Assembly (NCBI GenBank): GCA_902793295.1
Contig: CADBDA010000005.1
Span: forward strand, 1-64,000
Length of the DNA stretch: 64,000 nt
Direction of reading: 5' to 3'
DNA from: an uncultured Bacteroidota bacterium
Lineage (GTDB): Bacteria; Bacteroidota; Bacteroidia; Bacteroidales; P3
Shown here: one piece after another, positions 36,972 through 44,823 of the stretch
Layout of the letters: every line of letters begins with the position of its first letter
How positions within the stretch are numbered: position 1 is the first letter of the stretch
The notes under the pieces: generated by a model
What the model was told of the DNA's origin: nothing
Databases searched by the model: none
What the model saw: the letters and a program-made list of their open reading frames with translations, nothing else
Program-made: the position numbers and the translations under genes

Positions 36972-37918
36972 TTTGTCGTCTTTATGATGTTTTGTACCTC
37001 GATCGCTTCAGGACTGTCTTCTCCATAGATCGCCTGTTGAATGTCATGAGCTTGTTCAAGACATCTGAGTGCTTTGTCTTTCTGCCCTTGCCTTAAATGT
37101 TCCTTTGACAGGTTGAGACACTGAAACACTATTCGTGATGCATACTCTTGATCCTTTTTCAGCGCTTCTTTGTCAGCCAACGCTTTGTCAATACTTTTTT
37201 GTGCGAATTCCATTCGCTTCCGGATCTCCTCTTTTGCAGCATGATTTCTATCCAGTACTGTCTCTGGGTCAAAGATTGTACGTATCAATGAGTCGGCTTT
37301 TCCCAATTCCCCCTTTTCAATACATAGATTGATCTCTCGGTCAATACTGTCCAGTTGGTCGTAATCAGTCCTTGCGTATCGGTCTGCCATGTCGCCAATC
37401 ATGTCAAGATAGCTGTCATAGCGACGTTGCAAGGATTCCATTTCCTCTCGGTATTTTTCAGTGGATAGTCCTTTGTCCTTGAGCTGCTGTTCCAGGCCTT
37501 TGATCCGCTTCTGATAGTTGTCCTCTGCCATCTGATAAGCCTTGTCCTCAATACGTGATTTGTCTTCTGCCAACTGTTTGCTGTTAACCATTAGTATATA
37601 GATCGGTACATGAGATGAATACACCTTTCTCCGACCTGAGACTTCCCTGTCACGCAGCTCGAATCCTTCTTTTTGAACACTTAGTATGACCAACTCGTCT
37701 CCATCTTTTTTGCCTGTCATTGGTATTTGAAAATGCCCCTCTTGGTCTGTAAGTACAGCATTGGGCGATCCCTGTATCCGTACAATGGCATGCGCCACTG
37801 CAATCCCTGGCTTTCCGGGCCTGCCTATAGTCTTCACATACCCTTCTTGTATCTGGGCAATGCATATCGATCCAAGATTCAGAACTAATAAGAATACAAT
37901 TGTTACAATGGATTTCAT
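36968..37918 (-). CDS. Short paralogue of the exported TPR family
   Basis: 316 residues. Signal peptide 1-21 (SICIAQ), head domain 23-115 (EGYVKTIGRPGKPG, DQEGHFQIPM), coiled coil 118-190, the DQLDSIDREINLCIEKGELGKADSLIR linker, and just one or two TPR-like helix pairs at the end. It is colinear with the first half of the protein at 35145 and then stops, so it is a natural head-and-coil version or a copy whose TPR array was lost. First gene of the ATGA-coupled unit 37918 to 31929. Its likely role is to pair with the longer paralogue through the coil. Confidence 0.8.
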   Translation of the reverse strand: MKSIVTIVFLLVLNLGSICIAQIQEGYVKTIGRPGKPGIAVAHAIVRIQGSPNAVLTDQEGHFQIPMTGKKDGDELVILSVQKEGFELRDREVSGRRKVYSSHVPIYILMVNSKQLAEDKSRIEDKAYQMAEDNYQKRIKGLEQQLKDKGLSTEKYREEMESLQRRYDSYLDMIGDMADRYARTDYDQLDSIDREINLCIEKGELGKADSLIRTIFDPETVLDRNHAAKEEIRKRMEFAQKSIDKALADKEALKKDQEYASRIVFQCLNLSKEHLRQGQKDKALRCLEQAHDIQQAIYGEDSPEAIEVQNIIKTTK

Positions 37919-38148
37919 GTGATTATATGGTCGATTCTTTCATTTTTTGTTTAAGGTTTTTTGCCGCTGTCCATACGACCGTAGGTCTTCATCTATGCAC
38001 ATCCCATCTTATCTGGACACTGCAGCCGACTTAAAACTATTGATTTCTTCCTTTGGAAATGGATCGTTTGATGTAAAAGATGCTGATGGCCTTTTATTTG
38101 CTTGTAGTGATAATGACGGGCTGCTGACTGTCAGTTGTCAATCAGTTA

Positions 38149-39081
38149 CTACTCCTTCTTTCGTATCTCAAATCCATTGGCGATAATGAAGCGCAGTGTT
38201 TCAATACTTGTGTTGCGGTCATAGACCTTTTCCTTTTCGGGCAGTTGGTCGTAAGGAACCAGACAAGGATGCCTCTTGGTGTTGTCATCGCGCTCCGGTC
38301 CGTAGGTCCATCCCTGAGCAAGACGCGTGGCCGCCCAGACCTCATGAACATTCTCTGCCATCCGTTCTGCCAGTTGCATCAGTTCCACCGACAGTTCGAT
38401 GTGGTGGGTGTCCGCTGGCTCGGGGCGGTAGTCTCCTGTTAAGTGTTGGGTGGCTTCGTCGTCAAAATGGGTCCCCCATGGCGAGTTGATGTCATACTCC
38501 CGCGAGAGTTCGTCGACCAGTTGCATCAGATACTGGCTGGCACGACGTCGCGTCAGCATGCGACAGGCCCAAACGGTATGCGATACCAGCGCATGATAAT
38601 AGCGTATCACGTCCTTTTCATTCCCTCCAGTCACTCGCTCTATCAGTGTCACCTTCAACGCCGCATCATACAGTTCCTTCAGTTCCGATTTGGTAAACAA
38701 AGGCGCCGGTATGTAGTTCAGCTGCTTCCGTGTAAAGTCATGAATCTGATGGAACACCGCATCCAGTTGCTCCAATGCGCTTTTGCGGTCAGTCTGCTCC
38801 ACAAGCCATTCTTTGATTTCGTATTTCACTTTTTGTACAATCTTTTCCGAATTTTCAGCAATCAACTGATTTCCATATTCGGTAAAATCGCTCATTATTC
38901 GCTTCTTCAGTTCAATGCATAGCGAGTCGTCAAGTCTGTCGCCCAAGACTGGTATCCCTTCAAAATAGTCAATGTCGATGTCGTTCAACCGATTCTTCAT
39001 CAGTTTGTAAGGGCATCCCTTGTCATAGAGCACCGGACCTACAATCATTTCGAACAGCTTTTGTGTGCTATTTTCCTGCAT
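38149..39081 (-). CDS. RyR-domain protein
   Basis: 310 residues from the ATG at 39081. An upstream ATG at 39114 is rejected because it would leave a leader of only a few bases from the -7 element at 39125-39132. Residues 1-225 are helical and charged, without a family I recognise. The C-terminal 75 residues are a canonical RyR domain (HEVWAATRLAQGWTYGP, HPCLVPYDQLPEKEKVYDR), closer to the animal-type repeat than the two other copies in this window. No membrane segment. It stands apart, 230 bases from the next unit. Ligand-sensing is inferred from the family. Confidence 0.8.
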   Translation of the reverse strand: MQENSTQKLFEMIVGPVLYDKGCPYKLMKNRLNDIDIDYFEGIPVLGDRLDDSLCIELKKRIMSDFTEYGNQLIAENSEKIVQKVKYEIKEWLVEQTDRKSALEQLDAVFHQIHDFTRKQLNYIPAPLFTKSELKELYDAALKVTLIERVTGGNEKDVIRYYHALVSHTVWACRMLTRRRASQYLMQLVDELSREYDINSPWGTHFDDEATQHLTGDYRPEPADTHHIELSVELMQLAERMAENVHEVWAATRLAQGWTYGPERDDNTKRHPCLVPYDQLPEKEKVYDRNTSIETLRFIIANGFEIRKKE

Positions 39082-39124
39082 AACGTTCTCTTTTAGTGTT
39101 TTCGATGGGTTCAAAATTAGGATG

Positions 39125-39132
39125 CAAATTTA
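39125..39132 (-). promoter_or_regulatory. -7 element of the RyR gene at 38149
   Basis: TAAATTTG on the minus strand, exact to TAnnTTTG. Its distance from the two possible ATGs supports the one at 39081. No TTTG at the -33 position. Confidence 0.5.
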
Positions 39133-39411
39133 CGAAAAAAAACTGAAATGTCTGTTTTTCTGCCTACAAAATCTATCGTCCCTAAGAAAAACAATGCTCT
39201 TAAAAAATAAATCCGACTCCAATTATTTGAAAAACAATAACAAACCCGGCTCCAACATCCAAACACGACGTCAAAAACAAAACGAAAGCGCTCCGCCGAT
39301 CCGAACACGGCGGAAAAAACCAATAAAGCCAACCCCGTCACCCCGTATCCAAAACCCAACTCCCAAATAGAACTCGTCCCGTTAACAAAAAACGCTTCTT
39401 CTCCCGTAGCT

Positions 39412-39608
39412 TGCTGGAGGGTGATAGGAAATCACAAGCAGGAGGCTGTAAAGGTCGCAGGGTGTCTGAGCGCGATAACCTTCAAAAGTAAAAAAGTAAA
39501 CCAGAACCCCAAACCGACTGACAAAAGTAAAAAGAACCCGACGAACCTGCGAGTTCCTGCGCCACAGCCTCCTGAGCCGATGATTTCCATCGCCCGGAAG
39601 CAGCGGAC
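39412..39608. repeat. Structured repeat, copy B (long interrupted hairpin)
   Basis: The same three nested stems as copy A, base for base: 39427-39434 with 39581-39588, 39439-39449 with 39564-39574, and 39455-39461 with 39546-39552. The apical stretch has the same length as in copy A (84 bases) but differs at many positions, for example TCAAATCAACCGAC against CCAAACCGACTGAC. Same orientation as copy A, 39.3 kb away. Confidence 0.75.
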
Positions 39609-39752
39609 AATCTCCTTACGTGAAAAAAGCATTTTTTCTTTGCCAGCGTTTCTTTTTTTGCTTTGGAAAAAAGAAATGCTGATAGACTATAAAAGGAAGA
39701 AATGCTGATAGACAATAAAGAAACCCTGACCGAATAAAGAAGAATCATTTGC

Positions 39753-39880
39753 ACTCCTCAGCCATTCCGAAAAGTGAGGGGCTTTTCGGGCTTCGGCTCA
39801 TAGCTCCACAGGAGCTCTTCATGTTTTGCTTAGGAAAAAAGAAATGCTGATAGACTATAAAAGGAAGAAATGCTGATAGA
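39753..39880. repeat. Second repeat block of copy B
   Basis: Matches 478-600. The short hairpin is kept with a changed loop: CCGAAAAG (39767-39774) with CTTTTCGG (39782-39789). AGCTCCACAGGAGCT and the following TTCATGTTTTGCTT are unchanged. Confidence 0.65.
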
Positions 39881-40114
39881 CAATAAAGAAAAAAAAGTAA
39901 CCAAATAAAAGAAGAATCCTTTCCAACCCTCCTCCCTTCGAACCCCAACCCTGTCATCCCGTATCTAAAAAAAACAATATCCCCCCCAAAAAAATAACTC
40001 CTCAATAAAAAAAACTTAGCCCCCAGCAAACTGCTGAGAGCGAAAGTATATTTCATTCGAAAGTCAGTAAAAATCTATAGGATCCCCGCACCCAAACGCA
40101 TGGGATAATCAACT

Positions 40115-40927
40115 TTATTCTATCCCAAACAACTCCTTGCAATAGGGTGTCAGCTTCATCTGTTTTCTTAGCCAGTCAATGGGCATTGTCACATACATGG
40201 TGCCGCAAGCGTACGGCGCTATCTCATAAGGCTGGTAAACGAGCGTCAGTGTCCTATCCTTTTTGTCTATGTAGAAGTTGCGTGTCAGTGGTTTCAGCGG
40301 CATAAAGTCTCGCTCAAAACAGCATTCCATCACCTCCTCGTTTATTTCCAGCTCCTCGATGGCGCGTTCAATGACCGGACGCAGCTGGTTGGTGTCCAAA
40401 AGGTCGGTAAGCTCCACAATCTGCTCCTTGATGCTGTCGTGCACCACAAACTCTACCCAATTCATGCCGTGTGCGCCGGGGTGGATGTATTTGTAGCGGG
40501 TGATGAGGAATGTCTGGAGGCCTAAGCCGGAAAGACTGGAGAGGCTGACTTCGCTCTCGTTCATATTCATCGACAAGGGAATGGTATCCTCGGTCAGCAC
40601 TGCCTGAATCAGCGTGTCTTCTTCCCACAGCATCATGTCGTCCAAATAGCGATCCGTCACCGTTTTGATGTCGTCGGTGCCGGTGCTGTCGTTAAAGGCT
40701 ATCTGTATCAGCCGTTGCTTCAGCTCTTTGCTGGCTCCGGTGGGCCACTGGATGTCGTATCGTTTGCTAACAGCGATAGTGTCGGTTCCCAATGGCGTCT
40801 GAATGCGGCAGATGTATTCTGCCGTGTCGCTCATCTTGGTGTAGTAATTAGCTCGTTTCGAGTTTTTTGGGTGGCATCCGCTTAATGCCAGAAGGGTGGC
40901 AACAATAAGAAAATATGTTTTTTTCAT
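40115..40927 (-). CDS. DUF3298-type lipoprotein
   Basis: 270 residues. Lipoprotein signal with lipobox LSGC, Cys18. The C-terminal 60 residues (LVYQPYEIAPYACGTMYVTMPIDWL) match the DUF3298/RsiV-like pattern, and the middle (about 130-170) has the SLSSLSGLGLQTFL and YIHPGAHGMN stretch typical of the DUF4163-like part that precedes it. These proteins sit in the periplasm; relatives include anti-sigma RsiV and PdaC, but most are uncharacterised. Last gene of the kinase unit, 45 bases after the kinase stop. Binding of a cell-wall ligand is possible but not shown here. Confidence 0.8.
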   Translation of the reverse strand: MKKTYFLIVATLLALSGCHPKNSKRANYYTKMSDTAEYICRIQTPLGTDTIAVSKRYDIQWPTGASKELKQRLIQIAFNDSTGTDDIKTVTDRYLDDMMLWEEDTLIQAVLTEDTIPLSMNMNESEVSLSSLSGLGLQTFLITRYKYIHPGAHGMNWVEFVVHDSIKEQIVELTDLLDTNQLRPVIERAIEELEINEEVMECCFERDFMPLKPLTRNFYIDKKDRTLTLVYQPYEIAPYACGTMYVTMPIDWLRKQMKLTPYCKELFGIE

Positions 40928-40972
40928 TTGTTATCTTGGTTCCGTTACAAAAAAAACTGAGAATGTGTGCTT

Positions 40973-42529
40973 TTATTGTGCTATTGGCGCTTTTTTTCTC
41001 ACCTCTTTCTCTATTTGGTCGTCATAGATGCTTACAATCTGATAGTCGCTGTTGAGGATGATATGCTTCCGCAACAGGAAATAGTCGGGTTTCGTTGGGT
41101 CCTCGCGGTCCAGCGAGTAAACCTCCAGATAGGTGATCGCTGCCCTTCCGTTGCCCATATCGGTCATTTCGAAGGTCTCCCATCGGATGTAGTTCTGCTT
41201 GGAATAGACCTTGAACGTCTGGTTGTACCGACGGCAGTCGTCGACCACCTCTTCGCGGTCAATGCCGTATGCGTTATGGAAACGCTCCACATAGGGGGCG
41301 TACGATTGTCGTATCACATCGAAATCGTCGTTGACATAAGCCTCGCTGAACCGATCAATGGCATTGCGCACCCTTTCGCTATCGAATGTGAACTCAGCTA
41401 TGGGCTCCACTTCCTCAGCATAGGTGTCTGCTGTGGCTTCAACTGCCTCTTCCGCTTCCGGGATCGGCCTGTTCAAAACCGTCATCAGTATCGCCACCAG
41501 CAGTGCGCCGCCGCCAAGGCCCACCAGTATCCACAGCCAGGCCTTGCCGCCGCTTTTCTTCGGCGGTTCATGGCTCTGGACGGCTTCCGTGTGCAAACCT
41601 TGGCGCTCGTAGGTCCGGGCCGCTGTTGTGCCGCCGGTGGAATGGCCTGCCGACGTCAGCCCGTTCAGTTCGCCGACAAACTCCCGCACGCTCTGCTGTC
41701 GCCGCTGGGGCTGCAAATCCATGGCCCGCATAATGGCGCGGTTCACATGCTCCGGAATGGCGCCGTTCAGCTCCCTCGGCTCGGGCATCGGCTCTGTCAT
41801 GCGTGCCGCAGCGTCCACGGGGTCTTGGCCGGTCAATAGGTAGTATAGCGTTCCGCCCAGCGAATAGATGTCGCTGTACGACCCTTTGCGGCTCACCGTC
41901 GAATACTGCTCGGGTGGGGCATAGCCCTTGGTCAGTATCGATGTGTGGGCCTGCGTCTTGTCCTCCACAAACTCGCGCGCCGAACCGAAGTCTATCAGCA
42001 CGGCCCGGTAGTCGTTCGTAATCATGATGTTGCTGGGCTTGATGTCGCGGTGCAGAATGTGCCGCTGGTGGATGTATTCCACCGCCTCACACACCTGTGC
42101 CATGTAATTCATCGCCTCGCCGAATGCCATCGCACCGCGTTGTGCCACCATCGTTTTCAGGTTGCTCCCCTCCACGAAGGGCATCACCATATAGGAGGTG
42201 TTGTTGTCGTCAAAGATGTCGATCACCTCCACAATATTGGGGTGCCGCAGCGACGCCACCAGTTCGGCTTCCTTCACAAATCCCTCGCGGTAGCGCTCAA
42301 ACATGGCGCCGTCCGTTCCGGTGATGCTGATGGTGCTGTCCTGCGCATTGCGTTGGCAGCGACCGTCAAGGAAGTACTCCTTGATGCACACCGTCCGGTT
42401 CAGCTTGTTCTGTCGGGCGCGGTAGGTGATGCCGAACCCGCCCTGTCCAATAATATCCAAAACGGTGTACTGTCCGCCGTTGAGCGTCGTCCCCGGCCGC
42501 AATTCGTTATTGATAGTTTCCATGCCCAT
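40973..42529 (-). CDS. Membrane Ser/Thr protein kinase with NTF2-like outer domain
   Basis: 518 residues from the ATG that gives MGMETINNEL; 12 more codons are open upstream, and ATG 42523 is also possible. Kinase 20-290: glycine loop GQGGFGITY, Lys50 in CIKEY, HRDIKPSN with Asp162, DFG with Asp180, APPEQYS activation segment. Proline/glycine-rich linker, membrane helix about 329-353, then an outer domain (375-518) whose FSEAYVNDDFDVIRQSYAPYVERF and following strands resemble an NTF2/SnoaL-like fold. It is an active-looking Hanks-type kinase with an extracytoplasmic sensor, near-identical in kinase sequence to that at 46200 and downstream of the FHA and PP2C genes. Confidence 0.88.
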   Translation of the reverse strand: MGMETINNELRPGTTLNGGQYTVLDIIGQGGFGITYRARQNKLNRTVCIKEYFLDGRCQRNAQDSTISITGTDGAMFERYREGFVKEAELVASLRHPNIVEVIDIFDDNNTSYMVMPFVEGSNLKTMVAQRGAMAFGEAMNYMAQVCEAVEYIHQRHILHRDIKPSNIMITNDYRAVLIDFGSAREFVEDKTQAHTSILTKGYAPPEQYSTVSRKGSYSDIYSLGGTLYYLLTGQDPVDAAARMTEPMPEPRELNGAIPEHVNRAIMRAMDLQPQRRQQSVREFVGELNGLTSAGHSTGGTTAARTYERQGLHTEAVQSHEPPKKSGGKAWLWILVGLGGGALLVAILMTVLNRPIPEAEEAVEATADTYAEEVEPIAEFTFDSERVRNAIDRFSEAYVNDDFDVIRQSYAPYVERFHNAYGIDREEVVDDCRRYNQTFKVYSKQNYIRWETFEMTDMGNGRAAITYLEVYSLDREDPTKPDYFLLRKHIILNSDYQIVSIYDDQIEKEVRKKAPIAQ

Positions 42530-42652
42530 AATTGTTAATTTAAAGGTTGGCCTCGAAATCCCCAAAGGCTTCTAAATTCCGGACCGCCCATCAATCCTAA
42601 AGAGCCCCTAAAGGGTCCTTGGCCCTTACCGAGCCACAATTCCGTTCAATCT

Positions 42653-44059
42653 TCAATCCTCCACTGGTTTGTAGTTCACCTCGAAGATGTCCACCGAGTT
42701 GCCGCCGCCGTTGTTCCTTCCTTGCGAGGTCAGCAGCACGTAGTGCCCATCCTTCGAAATGTCCAGCCCCACGGGGTAGCTGTCGGCTTGTATGGTGCCT
42801 ACCAGCTTCATCTGGCGAGTGTCGACCACTGCCAGACAACTGGCCGAATTGCATGCGGCAAACAGATAGTCGCCCCTCGGCGAAAGCACAATGGTGCGGG
42901 CGCCGGCGGGTACCTTGCAGTTCTCCCAGCCCTTCAGGCTGTAGCTCTTGTGGCTCTCGTCCAGATTGCCGATGGCGTCGACAAAGTCGGCCAACTTGAT
43001 GCGCTGTATGTAGCCTGCTGCGTTGATGCTCAGGTATATGTATTCATTCTTGATGACCAGATGGCGCAGGTTGGACATCATGCCGGTGATGCGTCCTAGG
43101 TATTTGCCTGTCGCAAGCTCTATCACGGCAATGCCGCCAACGCCGCCCATGCAGCCTACCAGCAGGTACTTGTTGTCGGGCGTGAACACGGTGCCGCGCA
43201 GACAGTAGCCGCTGTTCACGTCGCGGTTCACCGACTCCGTCAGGCTATAGTTCAGCTTCAGCTTGTAGTCCACCACCAGGCAGGAGGTGTAGTGCCAGTC
43301 CTCTATATTTTCGCTGTGTATGTCGAGTACGCCGACTGTATTGTCGCCCCAATGGGTCACCGCCACATAGTGGTTGTCGGGCGATGTGGCGATCATCTTC
43401 GGCAGCGGACCGGTCTCAAACAGCCTTACGATGCTGTCGCTCCGCGTGTCGATGACGGCCACCGCCGAGGGGTCCTGGGCGTTGATGTCGAAGCTGCGCC
43501 GGTAGTAGGGCACCCACAGGTAGCGTCCGCCGTGCGAGAAAGTGCTCTCCACTGGCTTCCCCATGAAGCTGTTCACATTGTTCTTGTAGTGCGTGAAGGC
43601 GAACAGGCCGCTCGACGGGGCCCACAACTTGGCGTCTTTCGGTCCGAAACGGTGCGTGATCGAGCATATCTTGCTGTTGCTCTTGAAGTCGAACACAACC
43701 GTCTTGCCGCCCTCCAGCGAGTTGACATAGTATTTCTTGCCCGAAGGGTGTATGTTCACCGACTTGGGCGAATTGATGTCTTTCTCGGCGGTCTCCTTGT
43801 GGCCGGGTGCGTAGTTCTGCCGACGCCCCACCAGCTTCACGCTGATGCCTTCGCTCTCCATCTTGGTGCCAAGCGACGGATGCACTATCGGCGGGTTCTT
43901 GTCCTTTTTCTCTTTTTCCTTGTTGTCTTGTTTCTTGCCTTGAGTGGCGGTCTTTTTGGTCTGCTCCTTCTTTGCAGGGGCTTTTTTTGCCGGCGTCTGT
44001 GCGTTGGCCACCGTCCCGGCTAGCAGCGCTACGGTCAGTATCAGTAAGATTTTCTTCAT
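42653..44059 (-). CDS. Exported YncE-like beta-propeller protein
   Basis: 468 residues from the ATG that starts MKKILLILTVALLAGTVANAQ; ten upstream codons are open but are not signal-like. A Lys/Ala/Gln-rich linker of about 35 residues (PAKKAPAKKEQTKK) follows the signal, then repeated four-strand blades of the YncE/YVTN kind (KSVNIHPSGKKYYVN, KMIATSPDNHYVAV, RTIVLSPRGDYLFAA, VGLDISKDGHYVLL). Propellers of this class bind proteins or sugars in the periplasm and are rarely enzymes. The basic linker could contact peptidoglycan or LPS. It lies between the kinase and an FHA protein in the same direction. Confidence 0.82.
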   Translation of the reverse strand: MKKILLILTVALLAGTVANAQTPAKKAPAKKEQTKKTATQGKKQDNKEKEKKDKNPPIVHPSLGTKMESEGISVKLVGRRQNYAPGHKETAEKDINSPKSVNIHPSGKKYYVNSLEGGKTVVFDFKSNSKICSITHRFGPKDAKLWAPSSGLFAFTHYKNNVNSFMGKPVESTFSHGGRYLWVPYYRRSFDINAQDPSAVAVIDTRSDSIVRLFETGPLPKMIATSPDNHYVAVTHWGDNTVGVLDIHSENIEDWHYTSCLVVDYKLKLNYSLTESVNRDVNSGYCLRGTVFTPDNKYLLVGCMGGVGGIAVIELATGKYLGRITGMMSNLRHLVIKNEYIYLSINAAGYIQRIKLADFVDAIGNLDESHKSYSLKGWENCKVPAGARTIVLSPRGDYLFAACNSASCLAVVDTRQMKLVGTIQADSYPVGLDISKDGHYVLLTSQGRNNGGGNSVDIFEVNYKPVED

Positions 44060-44206
44060 GAGTGTTGTTTGAGTGTCAGCCCGTTGCACCGCGGGCGAAT
44101 GGTTTGTTATGTCTGTCGTGGAAATGAATATGCTTGTTGGTTAATGAATAATAAGGCTGATGCTGCACATGGGGCAGCATCGGCTTTCGTTCGAGTCATT
44201 GTTTTT

Positions 44207-44749
44207 TTACAACTCCCACATGATGGAGCCGACAGCGGCAATGACGATAATGCCCAAGATGATATCGACAAGTCCCAACACAAATCCGGCAATGCCCAAT
44301 CCTTTCAAACGCTCCTTGCGATGCATCGAAATGCCGCCGAAAATGGTGGCGATGATACCCAATATCAGTGGGAACAGGAACAGGCCCACCACGCCGCAAC
44401 TCAGTGCCGTGATGCCCATGCCGATGCCTCCACTGTTCGGCGTCGGATTATAACCGCCGCCACCATAGCTTCGGTCGCCATAGCTTCCACCGTTTGAAAC
44501 ATGCCCGTTGTTAAAATAGCTCTGCCACGGCAGCGTGGTGTTTCCCACTCGTATCACATCGGTTGGACTCAAAGGGGTCTCTCCGTAAATGCGCATATTG
44601 TTCACAAAGGTGCCGTTGGTCGATCCGGTGTCGGCAATCTTGTAATGCCCCGAACCGTCGTCCATTATCTGACAATGAAAATGAGATACATATCCGTCAT
44701 TGATAACAATATCGTTATGAATGTCTTTGCCTATCTTGATGATCCGCAT
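44207..44749 (-). CDS. FHA domain protein with two membrane helices (DUF4190-like)
   Basis: 180 residues. FHA 1-85 with the binding-loop pattern: IGKDIHNDIVI (GR replaced by GK), SHFHCQI, TGSTNGTFVN. It is followed by the short motif LPWQSYF, a Gly/Ser/Tyr linker, then two hydrophobic segments (about 112-137 and 147-175) with a RKERLKG turn, like DUF4190. The FHA part should bind phospho-Thr in the cytoplasm. Neighbours are the propeller gene (147 bases away) and the BACON-like gene (74 bases). Confidence 0.83.
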   Translation of the reverse strand: MRIIKIGKDIHNDIVINDGYVSHFHCQIMDDGSGHYKIADTGSTNGTFVNNMRIYGETPLSPTDVIRVGNTTLPWQSYFNNGHVSNGGSYGDRSYGGGGYNPTPNSGGIGMGITALSCGVVGLFLFPLILGIIATIFGGISMHRKERLKGLGIAGFVLGLVDIILGIIVIAAVGSIMWEL

Positions 44750-44823
44750 AATATGTAATTGTTTCTTTTTTTTCTTTTGAGAATGATTGACTGGTCGAAA
44801 AGGGAGACGTGTCTCGTCTTTCC

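Larger units (their letters stand above)
39133..40114. other. Gene-free region holding repeat copy B
   Basis: Nearly 1 kb without a credible gene. It carries the second copy of the composite repeat (long hairpin at 39412-39608, second block at 39753-39880), an internal duplication of about 65 bases (39658-39722 and 39828-39892, containing GAAATGCTGATAGAC twice each) and a degenerate partial copy of the repeat's leading edge at about 39930-40040 (CATCCCGTATCTAAAA and CCCCCAGCAAACTGCTGAG). Open frames across it are low-complexity. Confidence 0.7.
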
